Notes under the pieces: model-generated
What the model saw: only the letters and a program-made list of their open reading frames with translations
Told to the model about the DNA's origin: nothing
Databases searched by the model: none
Shown here: positions 15,793 through 24,126 of the stretch, one piece after another
Position numbering within the stretch: the stretch's first letter is position 1
Layout: every line of letters starts with the position of its first letter
Made by a program: the position numbers and the translations under genes
Assembly (NCBI GenBank): GCA_023415145.1
Contig: JAEZLW010000159.1
Location: 1-26,718, forward strand
DNA length: 26,718 bases
Direction: 5' to 3'
From: Bacillota bacterium
GTDB taxonomy: Bacteria > Bacillota > Clostridia > Christensenellales > Aristaeellaceae

Positions 15793-15805
15793 AAATAAAT
15801 TATTT
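15793..15805. promoter_or_regulatory. AT-rich dyad in the cupin/LysR divergent region
   Basis: AAATAA-A-TTATTT is a perfect 6+6 inverted repeat in the middle of the 122-bp region between the two divergent genes. It is a candidate LysR-family binding site, although AT-rich dyads arise easily by chance. Confidence 0.35.
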
Positions 15806-15855
15806 CAATAAAAACAATCGCAGATAACGATGATTAGTTTGTGAGGGGGTTGTGT

Positions 15856-16740
15856 ATGGATTTCAAGCAGTTGAACGCATTTTTGACAATCAGCAGTGAG
15901 CTGAATTTTACAAAGGCCGCCGAGAAGCTAGGATATGCCCAATCCAGTATCTCGGCACAAATTCAACAACTGGAAGCTGAGCTTGGCATACCACTGTTTG
16001 AACGGATTGGGAAAACAGTGTCATTAACCCATGCCGGAGCGCAGTTGGTGCCTTACGCAACACAGATCCTGCAATTGTCTGTTGATATGAAGTCTATTGC
16101 ATCAAATACAGCCGTTCCGGCTGGAACGCTGACAATAGGCACAGCAGAGTCATTGAGCATTTCCCGCCTTCCGGTTCTTTTGAAAAAGTACCGGGAGCTT
16201 TTTCCGCTGGTCGATATCCGGCTAATGTTGTTGAACTGCTCGGAGTTTATGCATCATTTATCGAATCATGTGATTGATGTTGCGTTTGCTCTCGGAGACA
16301 GGATGCAGGACGAACACCTGATTGAGGAACTGTGCCTGCCAGAGCCTGTCGATGTCCTGGCATGCCCCGGACATCCGCTGACGCAAAAACAGAAAGTCTA
16401 TCCAATTGATTTTAAAGATGCATCTTTTCTTTTGACAGGAACCGGCTGTAACTTAAGAAGCGCCTTTACAGGTTTCTTGTCGGAAGAAAAAGTGGTTCCC
16501 AAAATCGCATTGGAGACGGACAGCATTCAGGCCATTAAGCAGGCGGCAATGAGCGGCCTTGGCATCTGTGTGCTTCCCCGTATTTCAGTCAAAGATGAAG
16601 TAGCAGCAGGCAAACTGATACCGCTGAACATAAAAATCAAAGACTTTGGCATTGTCTCGCAACTGCTTTATCATAAGAATAAATGGCGGTCTCCGGCACT
16701 GAACGCTTTTATAGGCCTGTCAAAACAAATGTTCATGTGA
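15856..16740 (+). CDS. LysR-family transcriptional regulator
   Basis: This 294-residue regulator has an N-terminal winged helix (residues 1-60: MDFKQLNAFLTISSELNFTKAA, then LGYAQSSISAQIQQLE as the recognition helix) and a periplasmic-binding-like effector domain (~90-290, beginning GTLTIGTAESLS). The start is ATG 15856 with GAGGGGG upstream; the GTG at 15841 is upstream of the site. It probably controls the divergent cupin gene and its own expression. The ligand is not predictable. Confidence 0.92.
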   Translation: MDFKQLNAFLTISSELNFTKAAEKLGYAQSSISAQIQQLEAELGIPLFERIGKTVSLTHAGAQLVPYATQILQLSVDMKSIASNTAVPAGTLTIGTAESLSISRLPVLLKKYRELFPLVDIRLMLLNCSEFMHHLSNHVIDVAFALGDRMQDEHLIEELCLPEPVDVLACPGHPLTQKQKVYPIDFKDASFLLTGTGCNLRSAFTGFLSEEKVVPKIALETDSIQAIKQAAMSGLGICVLPRISVKDEVAAGKLIPLNIKIKDFGIVSQLLYHKNKWRSPALNAFIGLSKQMFM

Positions 16741-16769
16741 TTTGTTGTCTCTGGGTACGTTTTTTGAAA

Positions 16770-16830
16770 GGGGAACCTTAAGGGATGAGATCCCTTGAGC
16801 GTGGACAGACGGGGGCAGCACCCCCGCCTA
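16770..16830 (-). repeat. Two-hairpin intergenic element, copy 1 (also terminator of the ASCH gene)
   Basis: AAGGGAT-GAG-ATCCCTT (16780-16796) is followed by CGGGGG-CAGCA-CCCCCG (16810-16826). Read on the minus strand the element follows the ASCH gene directly, with hairpin order GC-rich first, then AAGGGAT, then TTCCCCTTTC. It matches copy 2 at 17418-17470 in sequence and order. Confidence 0.7.
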
Positions 16831-16836
16831 AGCCTT

Positions 16837-17298
16837 CTACCTGTACACCACCTCAAAATCCTCAAAAACCACCGGCATATCCCATGTAAATTCAAAGCCG
16901 TTTTCCTGGCCATCCATCGTGAAAAAGCGAATGTGGCCTTCCTGCCAGGATTCCAATGTTTCATCCTCGCCTTCCCGTTTGCAGATGTCAAAGGTCATAT
17001 CCTTGAAGGGAAGGATCATGACGTTCGTTGTTTCAATCACACATTTGGGATTCCCCTGAAAATCGGTGACGATGGACAGACTGCCTACCTTGGGCAGCGG
17101 CTCGTTGACTGCCTGATAATACAGCAGGCTGGATGCCGTGGCTTTCTTCTTTCCATCCAGCACAAGCTGCAAAAGGCTGTTGGCCAATTCTTCCGTATGG
17201 CAAAAATGAAAGCATTCATAATACTTCAAGTTCATATCCCGGCGGGTTTTTTGAAGAAATTCCTTCCAAAATTGGGCTACAGCACTCTCCTGATTCAA
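16837..17298 (-). CDS. ASCH-domain protein
   Basis: This 153-residue cytoplasmic protein has the ASCH fold (PUA-like beta barrel, thought to bind RNA). It shows the family features: YYECFHFCHTEELANSL near residue 26, LVLDGKKKATASSL (~45-59, the GxKxxT-type motif of ASCH), LPKVGSLSIVTDFQG and late FTWDMPVVFEDFEVVYR. Some relatives are amidohydrolases acting on modified nucleosides; that is not established here. Translation appears to start at TTG 17298 with AAGGAG about 9 nt upstream; the nearer ATG is out of frame. It ends 7 nt before repeat element copy 1. Confidence 0.82.
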   Translation of the reverse strand: MNQESAVAQFWKEFLQKTRRDMNLKYYECFHFCHTEELANSLLQLVLDGKKKATASSLLYYQAVNEPLPKVGSLSIVTDFQGNPKCVIETTNVMILPFKDMTFDICKREGEDETLESWQEGHIRFFTMDGQENGFEFTWDMPVVFEDFEVVYR

Positions 17299-17410
17299 GT
17301 GACATACTCCTTACTGTAAAAAACATTGCTCGCCAAGTGTACCAGTTTTTTGGTTTCCATTCAAGAGTATCAAATTGATATGGAGTCTGTCATCACATTT
17401 GTACCAGCAT

Positions 17411-17470
17411 AAAAAAAGGGATACCCAAGGGATGAAATCCCTTGGGCGGGGTACCGGGGCGGAGCCCTGG
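17411..17470 (-). repeat. Two-hairpin intergenic element, copy 2 (also terminator of the sulfurtransferase gene)
   Basis: CCCAAGGGAT-GAA-ATCCCTTGGG (17424-17446, 10-bp stem) is followed by CCGGGGC-GGA-GCCCTGG (17454-17470). On the minus strand this gives a GC hairpin, then the 10-bp hairpin, then TATCCC and seven T residues (17411-17417). That makes it a likely intrinsic terminator for the gene ending at 17473. Confidence 0.78.
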
Positions 17471-17472
17471 CC

Positions 17473-19935
17473 TCAAATAAACAAGTTTACATTCGATTCC
17501 TCGGCGTCCCCCAGGTATGCGCCGACGCCGGCCAGTTCCACGCCGTCGATGAGCTCCTCCTTACGGATGCCCATCACGTCCATGCTCATGGTGCAGGCCA
17601 CCAGGCGCACGCCGTTTTCCATGGCCTTTTTCATGAGCACTTCCAAGGAATCCACACGCTTGCCGCGCATGACCATTTTCATCATGGCGGTGCCCATGCC
17701 GGCCATGTTCATTTTGGAAAGCTTCAATTTGTCCGCGCCGCGAGGCATCATACCGCCAAACATGGCCTCAATCATGGACTTTTTCACTCTTTGGCGGTTG
17801 CCCCTGCGCAGCACGTTCAGGCCCCAGAAGGTAAAGAACATGGTGACGGGGCGGCCCATGGCGGCGGCGCCGTTGGCAATGATGAAGGAGGCCAGCACCT
17901 TGTCCAGATCGCCGCTGAAAACAATGATGGTCTTGCCATCGCCCCTTGAACCATCCGATACGGCAGCCGCTGCTGAGGTACCTTTTTTTACCAGCGCCAC
18001 ATAATCGTTCCCCCGGCGGGTGTTTTGAACCAGCGTGTTGTTGGTGCGGCGGCACCAGGAGACGATGTCCCTGGCAAAGCCGGGATCATTGGCCGAAACC
18101 TCGATCACGTCGCCGTCCTTCAGGCTCTTCATGGTCTCAAACACCTTCATGATGGGGCCGGGGCAATGCAACCCGGAGCAGTCCAGGCGCATGGAGGCTA
18201 CTGCCACATCCTCCACACTTTGATGGCCGGAATCGGACACGGCGGCGTTTTGAAGCATGGATGATGCCTCCTTGTTTTGATAATGGGTGGAAACATAGAA
18301 CTTGGTGCCGCCGGGATAGACCTTGACATTTTCAAAGCCATTTTCTTTGAGAATGCGCACCGCGTTATAGGCCCTTACACCGATAGCGCAGAACACTACG
18401 GTTTCCTTTGATTTGTCCAATTCATTCAGTCTTAACCGAAGCTTGCCCAAAGGGATGTGCTTCGAACTCGGAACTTCATACACCATGCGCTCGGCTTCTT
18501 CCCGTACGTCCAGCACAGTCACATCACCGTCCTGGTCCAGCGCATCCCATTCCGCCAAGGCAGCCTTGCCCGAAAGGATGTTTTCTGCCACAAAGCCGGC
18601 CATGTTCACAGGGTCCTTGGCAGAGGAATAGGGCGGTGCGTAAGCCAACTCCAGGTCTTTTAAATCCAGCACGGAAGCGTTCAGGCGGATGGCGGTGGCG
18701 ATCACATCGATGCGCTTGTCAACGCCTTCCCGGCCAACGATCTGAGCTCCAAAGATCTTCGATCCATCTTTTTGAAAGAGAAGCTTCAGCGTTAGTGGCG
18801 TCGCGCCGGGATAGTAACCGGCATGGGAGTTTTGGGTAATGGTCAGGCTTTCATAATCTTTGCCCTTTATCAAGCCCTGCTTCTGAAGAGCCTTTTCATT
18901 GGTCCCGGTGGAGGCGGCGGTCAGGTCGAACACCTTTGCGATGGCCGTTCCCTGGGTGCCTTTGTAGCTCGCGTCAAGGCCGGCGATGTTGTCCGCAGCA
19001 ATGCGGCCCTGGCGGTTGGCCGGTCCGGCCAGGGGGATCATGGTCCGGCCTTTGAATATGAAATCCTCCACCTCGACAGCGTCGCCCACGGCATAAATAC
19101 TATGGTCGCTGGTGCGCATATGGTCATCCGTTACAATGCCCCCGGCTGGGCTTATAGAAAGCCCTGCGTCTTTGGCCAGGGCGCTGTTGGGCTTCACGCC
19201 GATGGAGAGGATGACAAGATCGGTTTGAAGCTCCTTCCCGCTTTTCAGCTTCACGGTCACACCGCTGGCATTGTCTTCAAAGGATTCAACGCAGTCATTT
19301 AAGCATAGTGTGACGCCCATATCCTCAAGATGCTCATGCAATAGCTGTGCCATCTCATAATCCAGGGGCGCCATCACCTGATCCAGCATTTCGGCGATGG
19401 TAACTTGGAGCCCTGCATGGCGCAGGTTTTCGGCCATTTCCAGGCCGATGAAACCGCCGCCGACCACCACTGCGGATTTTGCGTTGTTTTCCTTGATGAA
19501 AGCGCGGATGCGGTCGGTATCCGGCACTGTCCACAGCGTCATGACCCGGGGGGACTCCCGGCCCGGAATAGGCGGTGTCAGCGGCGAGGAGCCGGTGGCA
19601 ATGACCAGCACATCGTAGGTTTCCGTATAGGTGATGTCCCTTGCCAAATCGCTTATGGTGACGGCCTTGTTCTCCCGGTCGATGGCCACCACTTCCTGGC
19701 GGGTGCGCACATCCAAACGGAATTTGGCCTTCATGCCCTCGGGCGTTTGCAAAAGCAGCGCGTCTCTGGATTTGATCACATCCCCCACGTGGTAGGGAAG
19801 ACCGCAGTTGGCATAGGAGATGTACTCTCCCCGCTCAAACAGTATGATGTCCGCCGTTTCGTCAAGCCGCCGCAGCCTTGCGGCTGTGCTGGCCCCGCCG
19901 GCCACGCCGCCTATAATAAGCACCTTTTTCCCCAT
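17473..19935 (-). CDS. CoA-disulfide reductase / rhodanese / TusA / DsrE-like four-module protein
   Basis: This 820-residue cytoplasmic flavoprotein handles low-molecular-weight disulfides and sulfane sulfur. Residues 1-~450 form a CoADR/Npsr-type pyridine-nucleotide-disulfide reductase: FAD motif LIIGGVAGGAS, redox Cys44 in SYANCGLPY, NAD motif VVVGGGFIGLEMAE, second FAD motif SIYAVGDAVEV and AYAPPYSSAKDPVNMAG at the dimer interface. A rhodanese domain (~455-550) has the active-site loop CAIGVRA (Cys516). A TusA/SirA domain (~583-652) has CPGP (Cys591). A DsrE2-like domain (~668-820) has ACTMSMDVMGI (Cys781). The four thiols suggest persulfide relay. Start ATG 19935 (GTG 19938 is possible) has GAGGGTG. 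The gene ends in repeat copy 2. Confidence 0.92.
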   Translation of the reverse strand: MGKKVLIIGGVAGGASTAARLRRLDETADIILFERGEYISYANCGLPYHVGDVIKSRDALLLQTPEGMKAKFRLDVRTRQEVVAIDRENKAVTISDLARDITYTETYDVLVIATGSSPLTPPIPGRESPRVMTLWTVPDTDRIRAFIKENNAKSAVVVGGGFIGLEMAENLRHAGLQVTIAEMLDQVMAPLDYEMAQLLHEHLEDMGVTLCLNDCVESFEDNASGVTVKLKSGKELQTDLVILSIGVKPNSALAKDAGLSISPAGGIVTDDHMRTSDHSIYAVGDAVEVEDFIFKGRTMIPLAGPANRQGRIAADNIAGLDASYKGTQGTAIAKVFDLTAASTGTNEKALQKQGLIKGKDYESLTITQNSHAGYYPGATPLTLKLLFQKDGSKIFGAQIVGREGVDKRIDVIATAIRLNASVLDLKDLELAYAPPYSSAKDPVNMAGFVAENILSGKAALAEWDALDQDGDVTVLDVREEAERMVYEVPSSKHIPLGKLRLRLNELDKSKETVVFCAIGVRAYNAVRILKENGFENVKVYPGGTKFYVSTHYQNKEASSMLQNAAVSDSGHQSVEDVAVASMRLDCSGLHCPGPIMKVFETMKSLKDGDVIEVSANDPGFARDIVSWCRRTNNTLVQNTRRGNDYVALVKKGTSAAAAVSDGSRGDGKTIIVFSGDLDKVLASFIIANGAAAMGRPVTMFFTFWGLNVLRRGNRQRVKKSMIEAMFGGMMPRGADKLKLSKMNMAGMGTAMMKMVMRGKRVDSLEVLMKKAMENGVRLVACTMSMDVMGIRKEELIDGVELAGVGAYLGDAEESNVNLFI

Positions 19936-19993
19936 CACAGCACCCTCTTATTGTTTATGATTTAACAAAGATGGATCAGAATCCAACAGCGTA

Positions 19994-20035
19994 ATTGTAG
20001 CCGGACCGCATTTTCCGCTCTGTGACTTTGTCACA
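19994..20035 (-). promoter_or_regulatory. Promoter with TGTGAC...GTCACA dyad upstream of the four-module sulfur gene
   Basis: On the minus strand, TACAAT (19999-19994) is a good -10 without a recognisable -35. A perfect dyad TGTGAC-AAA-GTCACA occupies 20021-20035, and its centre (20028) falls at about -41 if the -10 is right. That is the usual position of a class II CRP/FNR-family activator. The half-sites are CRP-like, but the spacing is one base shorter than TGTGA-N6-TCACA. Confidence 0.55.
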
Positions 20036-20199
20036 TAAAATGTTTGCATGAAGCCTGCAAGGGAAACAGGCATAGACGCAGAATTACTTGAATCAATGAG
20101 TGCAGATGAAGCAGACGGGCGGGAGGGTACCGCTCTGCGCTTTTGTGCGTATTTGGAGCTCTGCCCACTTGAGTGGAAGAATGCAAAAGGAGCGGTTGT

Positions 20200-22428
20200 A
20201 TGCGGGAAATACTTCATGGTGAGTGGCTATCTAGCGGGCTGAAGGATGACAAGGCTGTTCCAGTCTTTCGCAAAACATTTGCCGCAAGGCCTGTAAAAAG
20301 CGCAACGCTGTTTATAACGGCCCTGGGCGTGTATGAGGCTGTGCTGAACGGTGCTCGGGTGGGCAGCTTTATTATGGCTCCCGGCTGGACGGATTATGAC
20401 AGGCGGCTTCAGGTGCAGGCGTATGACGTAAAAGTGCTTTTGCAGGAGCATAACGAGCTTTGCGTGACGGTTGGCCGTGGCTGGCACGCCAGCCGTCTGG
20501 GGTGGAATGAGCAGCATCCCGGCCGCGATCCCGTAGCTCTGATTGCCACGCTACGGTTCATATTTGATGACGGCACGGCAGAGGATGTCGTCACCGATCA
20601 TAGCTGGCAGTGGGCCTGGTCGAACATCACGGACAGCACCATTTATGACGGGGAGACCGTGGACGCGCGCATCCGGCCGCAGGATTGGCAGCAAGCCGTA
20701 TGTATGCCGCTGCCCAAGGACATCCTCATTCCCCAGGAGGGGGAGGAGGTAAGGGAGCAGGAGCGTATTGCTCCCATTGCCGTCATCAAAACACCTGCCG
20801 GTGAGGATGTGCTGGATTTTGGCCAGAACCTGACCGGGTATGTGCAGTTTACCGTTTCCGGAAAGGTAGGGCACCAGGTAACCATCCGGCACGCAGAGGT
20901 GCTGGACAGTGAAGGGAATTTCTATACCGCCAATCTGAGAAGCGCCAAAGCGGAGTTTGCCTGTATTTTGAACGAAGGGGTGAACACGTTCAAGCCCCGG
21001 TTCACTTTCTTCGGCTTCCGTTATATCCATCTGATCGATTGGCCGGAAGCGATTAAACTGGAGCGCTTCACCGCCATCGTAGTCCACTCCGACATGAAGC
21101 GTACCGGTCATTTTGAATGCGGGAACAGCCTTGTTAGCCGCTTGTACCAGAACATTGTCTGGGGGCAGAAGGGGAATTTTCTGGATGTGCCTACCGACTG
21201 TCCCCAGCGGGACGAGCGCCTTGGCTGGACCGGAGATGCCCAGGCATTCATCAAAACTGCCGCGTACAATTTTGACGTAAGCCGGTTCTTCACAAAGTGG
21301 CTGCATGACTTGAAGTCCTGCCAGTACGCGGACGGCTGTGTGCCCGCGGTGATCCCGGATGTACTGACGAGGGAAGTCAGGCGTTCCTACAAAGCCCTTT
21401 TGACACCTGATGCAAGAAGCGGCAGCGGATCCGCCGCCTGGGGTGACGCGGCCTGCATCTGCCCCTGGCAAATGTATGTAAGCTACGGCGATAAAACGCT
21501 GCTGGCGGAACAGTTTGACAGCATGGTTGGCTGGGTGGAGTATATCAGGCGTCAGGGAGACGGTGAAGCCTTGTGGAATACCGGCTTTCATTACGGCGAC
21601 TGGCGGGGGCTGGACGCGCCTTCCGGCAGCTACAAGGGAAGTACGGACGAAGGGCTGATTGCCACCGCCATGTATGCCCATTCGGTAAATCTTCTTGTAA
21701 AGGCTGGGCGTGTGCTGGGCAGGGACATGACGGAGTATGAGATGCTACATGGCCGCATCGTGACGGCTTTCAGGGAAAGGTATATGCCGCAAGAGAAGCT
21801 GAGTTGTCACACCCAAACGGCGCATGTGCTGGCGCTGCATTTTGACTTGTGTGAAGACAAGGCCGGCGTTGCCGCGTCGCTTGCAAAGATGATAGAGGAC
21901 AACCGCATACACCTTAGCACCGGCTTTGTGGGCACGCCATATTTATTGCATGTACTGTCGGAAAACGGCTATTTGAATCTTTGCTATTCCCTGCTCCTGC
22001 AGGAATCCTTCCCCTCCTGGCTGTATTCCGTGAAAAAGGGTGCAACCACCATCTGGGAGCATTGGGATGGCCTTCGCGAAGACGGGACCATGTGGAGCAC
22101 CGACATGAACTCCTTCAACCATTATGCCTATGGTGCCGTGGGGGACTGGATGTTTTCAGTTGCCGCCGGGATCAACCCCGTGGAGGATGCGCCGGGCTAT
22201 GCAGCAATCAGGATTTGGCCAATGCCGGATGAGCGGCTGGGCTTTGTGAAGGCGTCGCTTGAAACCAAGTATGGGCTCATCCGCAGTGAGTGGCGGTATG
22301 AGGGAGATAGGATACGTTATGGAATTGAAATCCCGGGCGGCGTGCAAGCAGAAATCGTCATCGGCGGTATTTCCCAAAAAGTAAACGGCGGCATCTATAC
22401 GATGACCGCCGCGAAAGAGCTTTCTTAA
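20200..22428 (+). CDS. Alpha-L-rhamnosidase, GH78 family
   Basis: This 742-residue enzyme is predicted to release L-rhamnose from pectic oligosaccharides or plant glycosides by inversion. It has an N-terminal beta-sandwich (GEWLSSG, FRKTFA, ALGVYEAVLNGARVG, MAPGWTDYDRR, GRGWHASRLGW), a second beta domain (VLDFGQNLTGYV), the (alpha/alpha)6 catalytic domain with DCPQRDERLGWTGDAQAF (carrying the acid and conserved Asp/Glu set) and TTIWEHWDGL (base Glu), and a C-terminal beta domain. No signal peptide is seen, so it is probably cytoplasmic. The extra N-terminal beta domain of many longer GH78 proteins is absent. Start ATG 20200 has AAAGGAG (20186-20192) 7 nt upstream. It converges with the permease at 22443 with no clear terminator. 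Confidence 0.9.
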   Translation: MREILHGEWLSSGLKDDKAVPVFRKTFAARPVKSATLFITALGVYEAVLNGARVGSFIMAPGWTDYDRRLQVQAYDVKVLLQEHNELCVTVGRGWHASRLGWNEQHPGRDPVALIATLRFIFDDGTAEDVVTDHSWQWAWSNITDSTIYDGETVDARIRPQDWQQAVCMPLPKDILIPQEGEEVREQERIAPIAVIKTPAGEDVLDFGQNLTGYVQFTVSGKVGHQVTIRHAEVLDSEGNFYTANLRSAKAEFACILNEGVNTFKPRFTFFGFRYIHLIDWPEAIKLERFTAIVVHSDMKRTGHFECGNSLVSRLYQNIVWGQKGNFLDVPTDCPQRDERLGWTGDAQAFIKTAAYNFDVSRFFTKWLHDLKSCQYADGCVPAVIPDVLTREVRRSYKALLTPDARSGSGSAAWGDAACICPWQMYVSYGDKTLLAEQFDSMVGWVEYIRRQGDGEALWNTGFHYGDWRGLDAPSGSYKGSTDEGLIATAMYAHSVNLLVKAGRVLGRDMTEYEMLHGRIVTAFRERYMPQEKLSCHTQTAHVLALHFDLCEDKAGVAASLAKMIEDNRIHLSTGFVGTPYLLHVLSENGYLNLCYSLLLQESFPSWLYSVKKGATTIWEHWDGLREDGTMWSTDMNSFNHYAYGAVGDWMFSVAAGINPVEDAPGYAAIRIWPMPDERLGFVKASLETKYGLIRSEWRYEGDRIRYGIEIPGGVQAEIVIGGISQKVNGGIYTMTAAKELS

Positions 22429-22442
22429 ATCGTTTTATTGCG

Positions 22443-23216
22443 TTACCGCTGGTTCCACTCCATGTGCTTGAGCCGAAGCAGTGTGATCGAAAAAAATACA
22501 AGGATCAGGGCCAGGGTAATCAACAATGAATAGGCCATGGGTTGGGTGGGGGCATCATTCAGCTTCATGGCCGCGTCCAGCAGGCCGGAGGGAAGATAAG
22601 CGGAAATGCTCAAGAGGCTTCCCAGAAAATGTGAGCCATAAACGGCTGCCAGCGTCATGCAGCCGGCGGCGATGGGCTTTTTGATCAGTACGCCGAACAT
22701 TAAAAGGCAGGACACTACAAAAACCATGAACACGCCCTGCATCAAACCGCCGCGCAAAACGGGCAGCAATCCGATTTCAAAGGAGAACAGCAGCCCGGCA
22801 TATGCGTAATTGATGGCGAGCGCAGCCGTCAGGATGACGACCAGTGCCGTACCGAACACGGTAAGCTTGGCTCCGGCGACAGACAAGAACCGCTTTCCTG
22901 AGCACAGGGGCAATACCAGCGTGTTGTCCCTGATTTCCTGTGCTATCAGGCCGCAAAGGGTTAAGGCCACCATCACCGAGCCGATTTCAAACACATCGCC
23001 CATATAGCCTTGAATGCATTGAACTTGTGTCATTTGAAACATCTGGCTGAGCACTTCGGGAGCAAGACCTGGCATTTGGCTTTGCATCACGCCAGGCACT
23101 ACGAATTTCATCATCACCGGGGTCAGCATGGCGAAAAACAGGAATCCGGCCGAAAGAATCAAGAACCTGCCATTGCGCAGGCCGTAGCGCCATTCTTTAA
23201 GCATTTCATGCATCAT
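22443..23216 (-). CDS. ABC-2 type exporter permease (YxlG-like)
   Basis: This 257-residue membrane protein has six predicted spans (for example FLILSAGFLFFAMLTPVM, LFGTALVVILTAALAINYAYA). It begins with a cytoplasmic LKEWRYGLRNGRFLIL segment that is typical of ABC-2 permeases. Its ATG overlaps the end of the ATPase gene by 11 nt, and GGAGGTG lies 7 nt upstream inside that gene. Together with the ATPase and the small PLDc_N protein it matches the YxlE-YxlF-YxlG gene order of Bacillus subtilis. Substrate unknown; drug, lantibiotic or envelope-stress export is plausible. Confidence 0.86.
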   Translation of the reverse strand: MMHEMLKEWRYGLRNGRFLILSAGFLFFAMLTPVMMKFVVPGVMQSQMPGLAPEVLSQMFQMTQVQCIQGYMGDVFEIGSVMVALTLCGLIAQEIRDNTLVLPLCSGKRFLSVAGAKLTVFGTALVVILTAALAINYAYAGLLFSFEIGLLPVLRGGLMQGVFMVFVVSCLLMFGVLIKKPIAAGCMTLAAVYGSHFLGSLLSISAYLPSGLLDAAMKLNDAPTQPMAYSLLITLALILVFFSITLLRLKHMEWNQR

Positions 23217-24126
23217 GGCCGTTCACCTCCTTCATGAATATATCCTCCAGCGTATGGCTGTGCAGGGCAAGCGATTTGACCGGTATGCCCGCGTCCGCCA
23301 AGAAGGCCATGAGCTGTTTTGACATCTCATCCGCATCCCGTGCGGTGACGCTAAGATAGTCATCCTTGCATTGAATATCCGTCACGCCGGGCAGCGCCCG
23401 CAACCTTTGCAATGCATCTTCCTTGATGGGGAGCACAGGTTCGATATCGTATATGGGCAGAATGTGATCCCGTTTCAGCTGATGAAGAGGCTTTTCTACA
23501 ACCATTTTGCCCGAGGCGATGATGCCCACCGTATCGCATACCCGCTCCACGTCACTCAAGATGTGGGTGGAGAAGAACACCGTTTTCCCCATTTGCTTCA
23601 AATCCTTCATCAGGCGCAGCACGTCGCTGCGGCCCTCAGGGTCCAGCGCGGAGGATGGCTCATCCAGTATCAGCAGGGCGGGATTGTGAATCATGGCCGC
23701 GGCGATACCCAGCCGCTGTTTCATGCCCCTGGAAAAGCCGCCCACCCGGCGGTTTGCCGCATCCGCAAGGCCTACCCAGTGAAGCATTTGTTGAACGCGG
23801 CCTTCTATAGCATCATGTTTGCCGCTTTCATGAAGGTACTCCAGCGTTTCCTTTGCGGTAAGCCAGGGGTAGAACCTGGGGTCTTCCGGAAGGTATCCGA
23901 TATCCAGATCGCGGGGATGCGTAACCTTTGACACATCCTTGCCGTTTACGATACATGCTCCGCTGTTTGGCCGGGAAAGCCCTGCCAGAATGTTCATGGT
24001 GGTGGATTTTCCCGCGCCGTTGTGGCCGATGAAACCGTATATCTCGCCCGTTTTCACATTCAGGTTGATGCCTTTGAGGGCATGGAAGGCACGGAAATGT
24101 TTGTTAAGATTCTTGACAGTAATCAT
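23206..24126 (-). CDS. ABC exporter ATP-binding protein (YxlF-like)
   Basis: This 306-residue ATPase shows Walker A GHNGAGKSTT, a Q-loop near YLPEDPRF, signature region VGGFSRGMKQRLG, Walker B LLILDEPSSALDP and H-loop VFFSTHILSDVE, then a ~90-residue C-terminal extension typical of DrrA/YxlF-type exporters. Translation starts at ATG 24126, which overlaps the stop of the PLDc_N gene (TGATG), with AAGAAGG upstream. The frame is open further upstream but that part lies in the neighbouring gene. Unlike the exporter at 3.6-5.3 kb, this one is intact. Confidence 0.92.
   Translation of the reverse strand: MITVKNLNKHFRAFHALKGINLNVKTGEIYGFIGHNGAGKSTTMNILAGLSRPNSGACIVNGKDVSKVTHPRDLDIGYLPEDPRFYPWLTAKETLEYLHESGKHDAIEGRVQQMLHWVGLADAANRRVGGFSRGMKQRLGIAAAMIHNPALLILDEPSSALDPEGRSDVLRLMKDLKQMGKTVFFSTHILSDVERVCDTVGIIASGKMVVEKPLHQLKRDHILPIYDIEPVLPIKEDALQRLRALPGVTDIQCKDDYLSVTARDADEMSKQLMAFLADAGIPVKSLALHSHTLEDIFMKEVNGHDA

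Noticed and set aside
20021..20035. Standard CRP site
   Set aside because: The core is TGTGA-N5-TCACA, one base shorter than the CRP spacing, so it is reported only as a CRP/FNR-like dyad.
19948..20242. Small open frames on both strands in the gap between the sulfur gene and the rhamnosidase
   Set aside because: Neither has a convincing ribosome site or domain. The plus-strand one overlaps the true rhamnosidase start, and the gap carries a promoter and dyad instead.
20551..21681. Minus-strand open frame of 376 codons opposite the rhamnosidase
   Set aside because: It has no recognisable motifs and lies wholly within a well-supported GH78 gene. It is a codon-bias shadow.
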